DNA from: Halomarina oriensis
Lineage (GTDB): Archaea; Halobacteriota; Halobacteria; Halobacteriales; Haloarculaceae
NCBI RefSeq assembly: GCF_009791395.1
Contig: NZ_WSZK01000015.1
Location: forward strand, 434,001-498,000
Reading direction: 5' to 3'
DNA: 64,000 bases
The notes below the pieces were generated by a model. It was not told the DNA's origin. It saw only the letters and a list, made by a program, of their open reading frames with translations, and searched no databases. A program made the translations under genes and the position numbers. Positions 35,425-44,571 of this stretch are shown here, piece after piece (positions within the stretch are counted from its first letter, which is position 1; each line of letters starts with the position of its first letter).

Positions 35425-36171
35425 TTACCGACTGCGTTCGACGGCCCTCGAGGACCGCTCGCCGGAGGGCGACGACCCCGCACGGTCGACGGCCCCGTCC
35501 GTGGTGGTGTGGTCGGCCGGTGTCGCCTCGCCGTCGTCGAGTTCCAGTGTGACCGGTCGGGCGAGTCGCCCCAGTGCGCGGCGCACCGGCCCCGGGTCCG
35601 ACCGTTCGACGGGGACGAACGCGCTCCCCTCACGGACGACCAGGTCACGCTCGCGGAGGTGGTCGAGGGCGTCGTCGACTGCCTCGGGCGTCTCCTCGAA
35701 CGTCTCGCGGAGTTCCCGACGAGTGTGCGGTCGGTCACGCAGTCGCTCACGGACCCGCCGAGCGAGGTACTGTCGGTACACCTCGTCGCCGTCGGCCGGG
35801 GTCGAGTCGGGTCGACGGACACCCTCGTGGCGGAGCGTCTGGACGCCGTCGAAGAGCATCCACGCGCCGCCGACGGCGAACAGCACCCCCATCGCAACAC
35901 CCGCGTCACCGGAGTCGAGCAGCGCTAGCGCGACACCCGAGACGGTCACGAACAGCCCCGACGCGACGCTCTGGATCTCGCCGCGCAGGTCGTAGGCGTC
36001 GGCGACCACCTCCGAGCCACCGACGAGGACGGCGCTGAGCAGTGTCGTGAGGAGGACGTTTCCGGGGTTCTGGTCGGTGATCCACGCCAGCACGAGCACC
36101 ACCAGGACAGCCATCCCGACCGACCGCCGGTCGAGTCGCTCGCGGAGGGTTCGACGGAGGGGGGCCAGCAT
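35425..36171 (-). CDS. Membrane protein with cytoplasmic winged-helix domain
   Basis: This 248-residue protein has four hydrophobic helices in the first 110 residues (MAVLVVLVLAWITDQ, VLLTTLLSAVLVGGS, GLFVTVSGVALALLD, GVLFAVGGAWMLFDG). A winged-helix-like region follows at about 130-185 (RPHTRRELRETFEETPEAVD, ALDHLRERDLVVREG), and then a disordered acidic/Arg tail. The layout suggests a membrane-bound one-component regulator or a sensor of membrane state. The ligand is unknown. Confidence 0.7.
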   Translation of the reverse strand: MLAPLRRTLRERLDRRSVGMAVLVVLVLAWITDQNPGNVLLTTLLSAVLVGGSEVVADAYDLRGEIQSVASGLFVTVSGVALALLDSGDAGVAMGVLFAVGGAWMLFDGVQTLRHEGVRRPDSTPADGDEVYRQYLARRVRERLRDRPHTRRELRETFEETPEAVDDALDHLRERDLVVREGSAFVPVERSDPGPVRRALGRLARPVTLELDDGEATPADHTTTDGAVDRAGSSPSGERSSRAVERSR

Positions 36172-36218
36172 CGTGTCGGGCCACGAATCGGACGCTCAAG
36201 AAAGCTGGCTTCGACGGG

Positions 36219-36692
36219 TCAGTCGAGTGCCGTGCGGAACCGTTCGCGTTCGACGACGCGGAACGTCATCGCTACCTCGCCGACCGGTCGGGGGTCGGCG
36301 TCACTCCCGGCCGAGTCGTCGCTCCCGTCGAGTCGCGCGGCCGTCGCGTCGAGGTGGACCCTCGGCCCGTCGGTGTCGACGACGACGGTCTCGACGCGAA
36401 GCCGTGTCCCCTCGGGGGCCGGTCGACGGTGGGTGAGGTCGGCGTGTTCACCGACCGTCCCGGTGCCGTCGGGGAGGTGACCGTGGAGCGACTCCCGGCC
36501 GACGAACTCACACGCCGCGAGCAGGTGTGGCGACCCGAGGACGTGGAGATGCTCGTCGGGCGTCGAGTCGGCCGCCGCCGGCAGACCGGGCGGGTCGGTC
36601 TGTTCGCCGAACACCGTCGTCGTGTGCCGGCGTTCGACGGTGAACTCGCGCGTTCCGGCGATTCGTTCCTCGGCGAGATGCGAGAGGTCCAT
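36219..36692 (-). CDS. Hotdog-fold thioesterase-like protein
   Basis: This 157-residue protein resembles the FlK-type thioesterase group: LGSPHLLAACEFVGRESL has the layout of the helix with the catalytic Glu, and VGEHADLTHRRPAPEGTRLR resembles the conserved H-x-A-x-T-P-x-G segment. These enzymes cleave acyl-CoA thioesters. The acidic insertion (DGSDDSAGSDADPR) is a haloarchaeal adaptation. Substrate unknown. Confidence 0.7.
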   Translation of the reverse strand: MDLSHLAEERIAGTREFTVERRHTTTVFGEQTDPPGLPAAADSTPDEHLHVLGSPHLLAACEFVGRESLHGHLPDGTGTVGEHADLTHRRPAPEGTRLRVETVVVDTDGPRVHLDATAARLDGSDDSAGSDADPRPVGEVAMTFRVVERERFRTALD

Positions 36693-36716
36693 GCGGGTCG
36701 CACGGCGAGCGGTGTG

Positions 36717-37405
36717 TTAACTCTGGACCCCGCAGGCGACGAGCGCCTCGCCGATGGCGTCGAGGTACGACTCGCGGTCGTAGCCGAGTCGAGCCATCCA
36801 CACCTCTTGATAGGACGGGTGGAGAACCGGGAGGACGGGTACACCGAGCGTCGGGCAGTCCTGTGTGTCGAGCACGAGGTCCAGAAAGCCGTCGACGGTG
36901 CGACCCTCGACGGCCAGCAGCGACTGGGTGGCGTGCCTCCCGGTCGCCAGTACGCAGTCGGGGGCGACGCGGTCGACCTCTTCGCGCAGGTACGAGCGAC
37001 AGTTCGCACGTTCTTCGGGGTGGGGTTCGCGCGGTTGTCCGTCTCCTGGGGTGGGCAGCCCAGTTCGTTCGCGGCCGTGGGGTCGTCGTGGGGAATCGCG
37101 GCGCTCGGGAAGCATTTGACGGCGTTCGTGTAGTAGGCGTCGTAGCCCACCTCCTCGACCATCGTGCGAATCTTCTTGCCCGACCGGCCGCCGGAGTAGG
37201 CCATCCCGGTCCAGTTACCGCCCTGCCAGCGGTCGGCCTCCGGGGTCCCGGCCGCGGGCGCTTCGCCGACGACGACGAGCGAGGCGTCGCGGGGGCCGAC
37301 GCCCCAGCAGATGCGGTTGCGGGCGGCGACGAGCGCCGGGCAGCGTCGGCAGTCCTCGGCGAGCGTGAGGCGGTCGTCGGGGTCGGGGAACGGCGGGTCG
37401 CTCAC
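36717..37405 (-). pseudogene. udg: Uracil-DNA glycosylase (family 4/5), frame broken near 37030
   Basis: The first frame from ATG 37405 has the Fe-S cysteines CRRCP, the active-site GEAPAAGTPEADRW, and TNAVKCFPS, then drifts. The second frame picks up at REPHPEERANC and continues to PDCVLATG (two cysteines 16 apart, as in the Fe-S site of family 4 enzymes) and LHPSYQ, ending at 36717. The switch falls in CGCGCG at 37028-37033; two extra bases (or one missing) would explain it. Joined, the protein is about 228 residues. The enzyme removes uracil from DNA. Pseudogene or assembly error. Confidence 0.8.
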
Positions 37406-37456
37406 TCCCGGTTCGACGCGCGGCGGGGCCGAGAACCTACCGTCTGCGCGGTGGGT

Positions 37457-39127
37457 TCAGTTCCCCTCACCGCCACCGTTCCCGTTGCCGTTCCCGCCAC
37501 TCTCGCCACCGCCCGTCCCCTTCCCGTGGCCGTTCTCACCGCTTTCGCCACCCTTCCGGTTCTCCTTGCCGTTGCCCGTCCCGCTCTGCCCCGGTCGACC
37601 GGCGAGTTCGACCGGTCCGTCGAGCGTCGGCACGGCGAGCGTCGACGGGTCGGTCCGGGAGTGGTGGACCGTCACGGCGTCTTCCGGGTCGCTGTCGACG
37701 TGCAGGCCGTCCTCGAACGGGACGGCGCTCTCGACGAGCGCGTCGTCGTTCAGCGTGAGCGACAGTCGGAGCGTGTGACCGGCCGCGACGTGGCGTTCGA
37801 CGCCGACGAGGTCGAACGCGAGTAGCCCCGCATCCTCGACGAGCGTCGCGGCGACCTGGTCTTTGAGCAGCGTCGCCTCGCCGGAGGGAGCGACGTCGTA
37901 CAGCGCTCCGAACAGGTGGGGTGCGGAACTGCCGCTCTCGTCGTGCGGAGTGACGTCGAGCCAGCACCGGGGCGTCCCGACGAGGTCGAACCCCTCCCGG
38001 ACGTGGAAGTCGAAGGAGACGCCGTCGGCGTCGTCACCGTGGAGACGAGTCTCACGACCGGGGCGGGCGGTCCCGAGCGAGGCGGGGTCGGCCCCGTCCG
38101 GGAGGGCGTCGTACTCCTCGAACGTCTCCGACTGGGAGCGGTAGAGCGTCACCGGGGCGACGTCGGCGTCCTCGCCGTCCTTGAGATGCTGGTCGAACCA
38201 CGCCAGCGCGGCGGTGTCGGCGAACTGCGTCTGTGTGGGCGTCGGGCCGCCGCTGTCGACGAAGTCGTGGCCGAAGTCGTACAGCACGAGGCGGGTGTCG
38301 GTGCCGGTGTCGCGCAGGCCCCGGTAGTTGGCGAACGCCTCGTTGGGAGTGAACAGACGGTCCTCCCACCCCGAGACGAGGAGCGTCGGCGTCTCGATGC
38401 GACCGAGTTTCCCGACGGGCGAGCGCGTCTCCCAGAACCGCCGGAGTTCGGGCGAGGCCTCACGGTTCTCGACCGCCTGCCGGGAGAGGTCGAGAAAGCG
38501 GTCGTTCGGTTCCCCGTTGGCGATACCGGACTGGTAGAGACCGAAGAACCACGCCCACTTCAGGACGCGATTGGGGTCGTTCGAGAACCGGAGGTCGTGC
38601 CACGCCCACCGCGGGACGAGCGCGTCGAGGCGGTCCTCGGTGATGGCGCTCTGAAGCTGGATACCCGCCCCGTAGGAGTAGCCGTCCATCCCGACGCGGG
38701 GGTTCTCCGGCCCGTCGGTCTGGACGCTCTCGCGGCCGGCCAGCCACGTCAGGAGCGCGACGACGTCACCGACCTCGTTCGGGCCGTCGACACCTACCTC
38801 GCCGCCCGAATCCCCGAACCCCCGCGAGTCGTAGGTGAGGACGACGTAGCCGTTCGAGGCGTAGAACTCCGCGAGCGGGCGTCGGTCCGCCCGTGTCCCG
38901 CCCCAGCCGTGTGTCATCAGGATAGCGGGAACCTCGCCGTCGACGGCCGGTTCGAACAGCGTCGCCTCGATGGTCGTCCCGTCGAACGACTCGACGTCGA
39001 GGGAGTCGGTGACGGCGAACTCGCCGTCGGCCTGCGGTGCCGCACCGACACCCCGGTCCGAGAACAGCCCCACACCGGCCGCCACCATCGCACTGTACGT
39101 CAGAAACTCTCGTCTGGTCGAATCCAT
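37457..39127 (-). CDS. Tat-exported alpha/beta-hydrolase of the CocE/X-Pro dipeptidyl-peptidase type
   Basis: This 556-residue protein starts MDSTRREFLTYSAMVAAGVG, a twin-arginine signal, so it is exported folded. The hydrolase core has LMTHGWGG (oxyanion region), the nucleophile elbow GYSYGAG and a C-terminal FGHDF for the catalytic His, with a D in GWEDRLF as acid. A beta-sandwich domain follows (SFDFHVREGFDLVGTPRCWL) as in S15/CocE proteins. The last 45 residues are a Gly/Asn/Glu low-complexity tail (GNGNGNGGGEGN at the end). Substrate unknown. Confidence 0.85.
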   Translation of the reverse strand: MDSTRREFLTYSAMVAAGVGLFSDRGVGAAPQADGEFAVTDSLDVESFDGTTIEATLFEPAVDGEVPAILMTHGWGGTRADRRPLAEFYASNGYVVLTYDSRGFGDSGGEVGVDGPNEVGDVVALLTWLAGRESVQTDGPENPRVGMDGYSYGAGIQLQSAITEDRLDALVPRWAWHDLRFSNDPNRVLKWAWFFGLYQSGIANGEPNDRFLDLSRQAVENREASPELRRFWETRSPVGKLGRIETPTLLVSGWEDRLFTPNEAFANYRGLRDTGTDTRLVLYDFGHDFVDSGGPTPTQTQFADTAALAWFDQHLKDGEDADVAPVTLYRSQSETFEEYDALPDGADPASLGTARPGRETRLHGDDADGVSFDFHVREGFDLVGTPRCWLDVTPHDESGSSAPHLFGALYDVAPSGEATLLKDQVAATLVEDAGLLAFDLVGVERHVAAGHTLRLSLTLNDDALVESAVPFEDGLHVDSDPEDAVTVHHSRTDPSTLAVPTLDGPVELAGRPGQSGTGNGKENRKGGESGENGHGKGTGGGESGGNGNGNGGGEGN

Positions 39128-39255
39128 GACTGGTGAACGACCGTGAGGGACCGACAAAACGACCGTTCACGCTCCCCGTGACAGTCACGTACTGTCGGTT
39201 ATCCGATACATCTGTCGGCACGGCGAGGACGAGAGCGGACTCCTCGTCCCCGTCC

Positions 39256-39468
39256 TCACTCCGTCAGCGGCATGACGACGCCGAAGACGAGCGGTGCGAA
39301 CAGGCCGACGAGGATGCCCAGCGCCTCCATATCGATGAGGAGCGTGTGGAGCGTCGAGGGGCCGTGAATCAGCGACGCGCCGAGTGCGCCACCGAGGAAC
39401 ATGGCGACACCGAGGAGGAAACCGCGCTTTGCGAACGTCGGGTAGTCGAGCGAACCGTAGCGTCCCAT
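39256..39468 (-). CDS. Small two-span membrane protein of haloarchaea
   Basis: This protein of 70 residues reads from ATG 39468: MGRYGSLDYPTFAKRGFLLG, then two hydrophobic helices (GFLLGVAMFLGGALGASLI and GILVGLFAPLVFGVVM). The short polar N-terminus and PLTE end are typical of a conserved small haloarchaeal membrane protein. Function unknown. Confidence 0.65.
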   Translation of the reverse strand: MGRYGSLDYPTFAKRGFLLGVAMFLGGALGASLIHGPSTLHTLLIDMEALGILVGLFAPLVFGVVMPLTE

Positions 39469-39564
39469 ACTCCCGCGTTCCCGTGGACTGCCGAAAGCGT
39501 TTCGAGACCCCCTGTGACACACCCCCACGGAACGTTGATGTGATTCCGTCGGTGAGGAGACGAC

Positions 39565-39801
39565 GTGAGAGAAGTCCCACTCGAACCGTTTCTCGACCTG
39601 TTCTGGGTCGTCGCGTACAGTCTGGTGACGACGCTGTTGACCGTCGGTGGCGTGCTCATCGAACGGAGCGGAGTCGCCGTGCTCGCCACCGACACGACCA
39701 CCGGCGTGTGGATGGCCTTCATCGGGGCCGTCGCCCTCGGTGCGGCGTACCTCGTCGCCACCGACCGATTGCTGCCGAGCGTCCGGGCGCTTCGGGCCTG
39801 A
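39565..39801 (+). CDS. Small two-span membrane protein
   Basis: This 78-residue protein starts at the GTG at 39565. Two hydrophobic stretches, LFWVVAYSLVTTLLTVGGVL and VWMAFIGAVALGAAYLVA, are separated by a short polar loop. It diverges from the other small membrane gene and precedes ileS. No family recognised. Confidence 0.55.
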   Translation: MREVPLEPFLDLFWVVAYSLVTTLLTVGGVLIERSGVAVLATDTTTGVWMAFIGAVALGAAYLVATDRLLPSVRALRA

Positions 39802-39877
39802 AGCCGGGAGGAGAGTACACGACAGCCCCGCCTGTCCGACCGATTGGCCTTTAGTGACGGCGGTGTGTTGAAGCGGT

Positions 39878-42800
39878 ATGAGCGATTCCGAGGACCCAGA
39901 GGCATCCGGGCCGGACCGTGAGCGGTTCGCCGAGGTGCCCGACCAGTACGACCCCCACGCACTGGAAGAACGTGTCCGGGAGTACTGGCAGGAGGCCGAG
40001 GCCTACGAGCGAACCAAACAGCACCGCGAGGGCGCAGAGCGGTTCTTCTTCGTCGACGGCCCGCCCTACACGAGCGGTGCGGCCCACATGGGGACGACGT
40101 GGAACAAGTCCCTGAAAGACACCTACATCCGCTACAAGCGGATGTGCGGCTACGACGTCACCGACCGGCCGGGCTACGACATGCACGGCCTGCCCATCGA
40201 GACGAAGGTGGAGGAGAAACTCGACTTCGAGAACAAGAAGGACATCGAGGCGTTCGGGATGGAGAACTTCATCGAGGAGTGCAAGGAGTTCGCCGACGAG
40301 CAACTGGAGGGCCTCCAGGACGACTTCAAGTCCTTCGGCGTCTGGATGGACTGGGAGAACCCCTACAAGACCGTCTCCCCGGAGTACATGGAGGCGGCGT
40401 GGTGGGGGTTCGCCCAGGCCCACGAACGCGGACTGGTCGACCGGGGTAAGCGCTCCATCACGCAGTGTCCCCGCTGTGAGACCGCTATCGCCAAGAACGA
40501 GGTCGAGTACCACGAGATCGAGTCCCCCAGTATCTACGTCTCGTTCTCGCTGACCGGCCGCGAGGGGAGTCTCGTCGTCTGGACGACGACGCCGTGGACC
40601 GTCCCCGCCAACACGTTCGTCGCCGTCGACGAGGACGCGACGTACGCCGCCGTGCGCGTCGAATCGACCGAGAGCGGTGACTACGAGGGCGAACTGCTCT
40701 ACGTCGCCGCGGACGTGGTCGACGACGTGATGGACCGCGCCGGTGCGACCGACTACACCGTCGAGGAGGAGCTCGGCGGCTCCGAACTGGTCGGGTGGTC
40801 GTACGAACACCCGCTCCCCGAGGAGGTCCCGGACCACCCGCAGGGCGCGGGTGCAGGCGAAGTGTACCACGCCGACTACGTCGAGATGGACCGCACCGGT
40901 CTCGTCCACTCCGCGCCCGGCCACGGGCAGGAGGACTTCGAGCGCGGTGACGAGTTAGGACTGGACATCTTCTGTCCGGTCGGGCCGGACGGCGTCTACA
41001 CTCAGCAGGGCGGCAAATATGCAGGAGGGTTCGTCCGTGAGGCCAACGACGACATCATCGCGGACCTCGACTCGGCGGGCCACCTCCTGAGCGCGAGCAC
41101 GACTCGTCACGACTACGGCCAGTGTTGGCGCTGTGACACGGACATCGTCTTCCTCGCCACCGACCAGTGGTTCGTCACCGTCACCGACGTCAAGGAGGAG
41201 ATGCTGGAGAACCTCGAAGACTCCGAGTGGTACCCCGCCGAGGCGCGGGACAACCGCTTCCGGAAGTTCATCGAGGGGTCGCCCGACTGGAACGTCTCCA
41301 GACAGCGCTACTGGGGCGTCCCCATCCCCATCTGGACTCCCGAGGAGAGCGCGGACTCGTCCGCGAGCCGTTCGAGCGAGCGAAGCTCGCGAGAAGACGG
41401 CGAAGCCGTGGACGGCTGGTCCGGCGACATCGAGGACACCCTCGTCGTCGCCACGCGCGAGGAACTCGCCGAGCGCGTCGACCAGGACGTCGACCCCGAG
41501 GCGGTCGACCTCCACCGCCCGACGGTCGACGACCTGACCATCACCGAGGACGGCACGACCTACACGCGCGTTCCGGACGTGTTCGACGTCTGGCTCGACT
41601 CCTCCGTGGCGTCGTGGGGCACCCTCGACTACCCCGGCGAGACCGAGGACTTCGAGGAGTTGTGGCCGGCGGACCTCATCATGGAGGCCCACGACCAGAC
41701 GCGGGGCTGGTTCTGGTCACAGCTCGGCATGGGCACGACGGCGATGGGCGAGATTCCGTACGAGCAGGTGCTGATGCACGGCTGGGCGCTCGCCGAGGAC
41801 GGGAGGAAGATGTCGAAGTCCATCGGGAACGTCGTCACGCCGAGCGAGGCCCTCGAACGTCACGGCGCGGACCCGATGCGCCTGTTCCTCCTGGGGGTGG
41901 ACCCGCAGGGCGAGGACATGCGCTTCTCGTGGGACGAGATGGCGACGATGCAGCGGAACCTCAACATCCTCTGGAACGTGTTCCGCTTCCCGCTGCCGTA
42001 CATGCGGATGGACGGGTTCGACCCCGAGGAAGTATCCCTGGAGAACTGCGACCTCGAACTCGTCGACGAGTGGGTCCTCTCCCGACTGGCGACCACCGTC
42101 GAGACGATGACCGACCACTGGGAGGCGTTCCGCCAAGACCGCGCGCTCGACGCGCTGCTGGAGTTCGTCGTCGAGGACGTCTCGCGGTTCTACATCCAGG
42201 TCGTCCGCGAGCGGATGTGGGAGGAGTCCGACTCCGACAGCAAGACCGCCGCCTACGCGACGCTGTATCGCGTGCTGGAGGAGACGACGAAACTGCTCGC
42301 CCCGTTCGCGCCGTTCGCCGCCGACGAGGTGTACGGCACGCTCACCGGCGACACCGGCCACCCGACGGTCCACATGTGTGACTGGCCGGACCCCGATTCG
42401 GCGTATCAGGACGCGGAACTGGAGGCCGACGTCGCGGTCCTCCGCGCCGTCGAGGAGGCGGGCGCGAACGCCCGTCAGCAGGCCGAACGCAAACTGCGCT
42501 GGCCGGTCCCGCGCGTCGTCGTCGCCGCGAACGACAGCGAGGCCGCCCGCGCGGTCCGCGAGTACGCCGCGCTGGTCGAAGAGCGCCTGAACGCCCGCGA
42601 GGTGGACGTCGTCGCTCCCGGCGAGGAGTGGGGCGAACTACGCTACTCCGCGCAGGCCGACATGTCGGTGCTCGGTCCCGCTTTCGGCGGGCAGGCCGGC
42701 GAGGTGATGCAGGCGCTCAACGCCGCCCGTATCTCCGAACCGACGCTCGACGCGCTCGAAATCGCCGTCGCGGACGAACTGGGCGAGCAGGTCGAGTTGA

Positions 42801-43195
42801 CCGAGGAGATGGTCGAGTTCGTCACCGAGACGCCCGAGGGTGTCGCCGCCACACCGTTCCGGGTGCGGGGCGACGACCGCGGGGTCGTCTACGTCGACAC
42901 CGCCATCACCGAGGACATCGAGAGCGAGGGGTACGCCCGCGAGGTCATCCGGCGCGTCCAGGAGATGCGCAAGGACCTCGACCTCGAACTGGACCGCGAA
43001 CTGCGTCTGGACCTCGACGTGGCCGACGAGCGGGTCTCGGACCTGGTTCGACGCCACGAGAGCCTCATCGCCGAGGAGGTCCGCGCCGAGGAGTTCGGGA
43101 GCGTCGAGGACGGCCACCGCAAGGAGTGGGAGGTCGAGGGCGTGACGATGACCATCGCCATCGAACCGCTCGCCGCACCCGAACAGGCCGACTGA
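39878..43195 (+). CDS. ileS: Isoleucyl-tRNA synthetase
   Basis: This 1105-residue class I synthetase charges tRNA-Ile. The HIGH-type motif reads HMGT at about 71-74 after PPYTSGAA, and the second signature KMSKS is at 644-648. The editing domain (WTTTPWT) and anticodon-binding helices are present. About 25 residues at roughly 490-514, Ser/Arg/Glu/Asp-rich (SADSSASRSSERSSREDGEA), break the segment between PIPIWTPEE and GDIEDTLVV. The DNA there is made of palindromes, so an inserted element is suspected. The enzyme otherwise looks functional. Confidence 0.95.
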   Translation: MSDSEDPEASGPDRERFAEVPDQYDPHALEERVREYWQEAEAYERTKQHREGAERFFFVDGPPYTSGAAHMGTTWNKSLKDTYIRYKRMCGYDVTDRPGYDMHGLPIETKVEEKLDFENKKDIEAFGMENFIEECKEFADEQLEGLQDDFKSFGVWMDWENPYKTVSPEYMEAAWWGFAQAHERGLVDRGKRSITQCPRCETAIAKNEVEYHEIESPSIYVSFSLTGREGSLVVWTTTPWTVPANTFVAVDEDATYAAVRVESTESGDYEGELLYVAADVVDDVMDRAGATDYTVEEELGGSELVGWSYEHPLPEEVPDHPQGAGAGEVYHADYVEMDRTGLVHSAPGHGQEDFERGDELGLDIFCPVGPDGVYTQQGGKYAGGFVREANDDIIADLDSAGHLLSASTTRHDYGQCWRCDTDIVFLATDQWFVTVTDVKEEMLENLEDSEWYPAEARDNRFRKFIEGSPDWNVSRQRYWGVPIPIWTPEESADSSASRSSERSSREDGEAVDGWSGDIEDTLVVATREELAERVDQDVDPEAVDLHRPTVDDLTITEDGTTYTRVPDVFDVWLDSSVASWGTLDYPGETEDFEELWPADLIMEAHDQTRGWFWSQLGMGTTAMGEIPYEQVLMHGWALAEDGRKMSKSIGNVVTPSEALERHGADPMRLFLLGVDPQGEDMRFSWDEMATMQRNLNILWNVFRFPLPYMRMDGFDPEEVSLENCDLELVDEWVLSRLATTVETMTDHWEAFRQDRALDALLEFVVEDVSRFYIQVVRERMWEESDSDSKTAAYATLYRVLEETTKLLAPFAPFAADEVYGTLTGDTGHPTVHMCDWPDPDSAYQDAELEADVAVLRAVEEAGANARQQAERKLRWPVPRVVVAANDSEAARAVREYAALVEERLNAREVDVVAPGEEWGELRYSAQADMSVLGPAFGGQAGEVMQALNAARISEPTLDALEIAVADELGEQVELTEEMVEFVTETPEGVAATPFRVRGDDRGVVYVDTAITEDIESEGYAREVIRRVQEMRKDLDLELDRELRLDLDVADERVSDLVRRHESLIAEEVRAEEFGSVEDGHRKEWEVEGVTMTIAIEPLAAPEQAD

Positions 43196-43330
43196 GCGTC
43201 TGGGAGCAGTCCGTTCTTTCGATTGCAGGTTCGAGGGAGTGTTCGAGGAGTCTCAGACAGCCAGTACGGACACGACCGAGTCCACTGCTCGGGGCGCAGA
43301 CTCTTACCCGAGCGAGTCGTTACCACACCC

Positions 43331-43678
43331 ATGCGCTACGGGACGAGCGTTCGGGAGGGAACGGTGTACGTCGCCACACCGGACGGCGACCTCCCCATCG
43401 GACCGTACGACGCCGTCGTGAAGTCGGTCGGCGGGCCGTCGTGGACCATCTCGTATTCGCCGTGGGTGCGCGAGCGCTACCCGAACCTCGACACCGACGA
43501 CGAGGGCATCACGCTGAACGTCCGGGACTTCGTCGAGTCGCTGACCCACGACGAGGGGTTCGTCGACGCGCTGGCGGCCTGTCCCGACCGGCAGGTCAAC
43601 CCCGAAGACCCGCTCTCGCCACGACTCGGACTGTTCGTCGGGCGACTGCTCCAGCGGCTGGAACGCGGGTTGGAGTAG
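43331..43678 (+). CDS. Conserved haloarchaeal protein, function unknown
   Basis: This 115-residue protein reads from ATG 43331. It contains YGTSVREGTVYVATPDGDLP, YDAVVKSVGGPSWTISYS and a C-terminal helix (GLFVGRLLQRLERGLE). The first half looks like a small beta-sheet domain. It lies downstream of ileS and is convergent with the PRPP synthetase gene. I know of no function. Confidence 0.65.
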   Translation: MRYGTSVREGTVYVATPDGDLPIGPYDAVVKSVGGPSWTISYSPWVRERYPNLDTDDEGITLNVRDFVESLTHDEGFVDALAACPDRQVNPEDPLSPRLGLFVGRLLQRLERGLE

Positions 43679-43703
43679 CCAGGAGAGACGGAGAGTCGAG
43701 TCC

Positions 43704-44549
43704 TCAGAGCGCGTCCGCTACGAGCGGTGCGACGCTGACGGAACTCACCGAGCGTTCGATAGTGTCGGTTCCGAAGACGGCCTCGACGCCGGCACGGGCG
43801 AGTTTCACCTGTGCGTTCGCGGCGAGCATCGGGTGGACGCAGGTGGCGAAGACCCGGCCGACGCCGTCGGCCTGGAGGTGTTCGATGGCTCCGGACATCG
43901 TCGAACCCGTTGCGATGATGTCGTCGACGACGACGGTGTCCCGACCGGTCGCGTCCGTCTCGCTCGGAGTGTGACTCACCGTGCCGGTGTCGTAGTCTCG
44001 GACCTTCTCGAAGTGGTCGACCGCACCCGTCCCGTAGGCGTCCCGGACGGACTCGGCGAACCCACGGGCGCTGGCGTCGGGCGCGAGGAACAGCGGGTCC
44101 GTGAGGTCCTCGGGAAGCGGGTCGGCGAGCAGGCCGCTCGCGTCGACGTGGTCGCAGGGGACGTCGAAGAACGCACAGACTGCGGGTTCGTGAGGTGTGA
44201 CCGTCACCACGCGGTCGGTGCTCGTCGAGACGGCCCGCGCCATCGCCTCGGCGGAGACGGGGTCGCCGGCCTTGAACTGCCTGTCCTGTCGGGCGTAACC
44301 CATGTACGGCAGGACGGTGGTGACGCGCTCGGCCTGCCGTTCCGCGACGTCCTGCAACTGGAGCAGTTGGACGAACGCGTCGCTGGACGTCGTCGACGCG
44401 ACGACGACGGCGTGGTCGGCGTCGATGTCGGCCCGCGCGATGAGTTCGCCGTCGGCGAACCAGTCGTACTCGACGGGCGCGACGGCGTGGTCCGTCTCGG
44501 CGGCGAGTCGCGCCGCGAGCGACTGCGACGCCGACCCGGGAAGTATCAT
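43704..44549 (-). CDS. prs: Ribose-phosphate pyrophosphokinase (PRPP synthetase)
   Basis: This 281-residue enzyme makes PRPP from ribose-5-phosphate and ATP for nucleotide and histidine synthesis. Visible are the catalytic flexible loop region YARQDRQFKAGDPVSAEA, TPHEPAV, and the PRPP-binding signature VVVDDIIATGSTM near the C-terminus. Its short length and missing bacterial extensions fit the archaeal class. I take ATG 44549; the frame continues upstream into the divergent neighbour region without good residues. Confidence 0.92.
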   Translation of the reverse strand: MILPGSASQSLAARLAAETDHAVAPVEYDWFADGELIARADIDADHAVVVASTTSSDAFVQLLQLQDVAERQAERVTTVLPYMGYARQDRQFKAGDPVSAEAMARAVSTSTDRVVTVTPHEPAVCAFFDVPCDHVDASGLLADPLPEDLTDPLFLAPDASARGFAESVRDAYGTGAVDHFEKVRDYDTGTVSHTPSETDATGRDTVVVDDIIATGSTMSGAIEHLQADGVGRVFATCVHPMLAANAQVKLARAGVEAVFGTDTIERSVSSVSVAPLVADAL

Positions 44550-44571
44550 GTCCGAGCGTCTGCGGCGCGGG

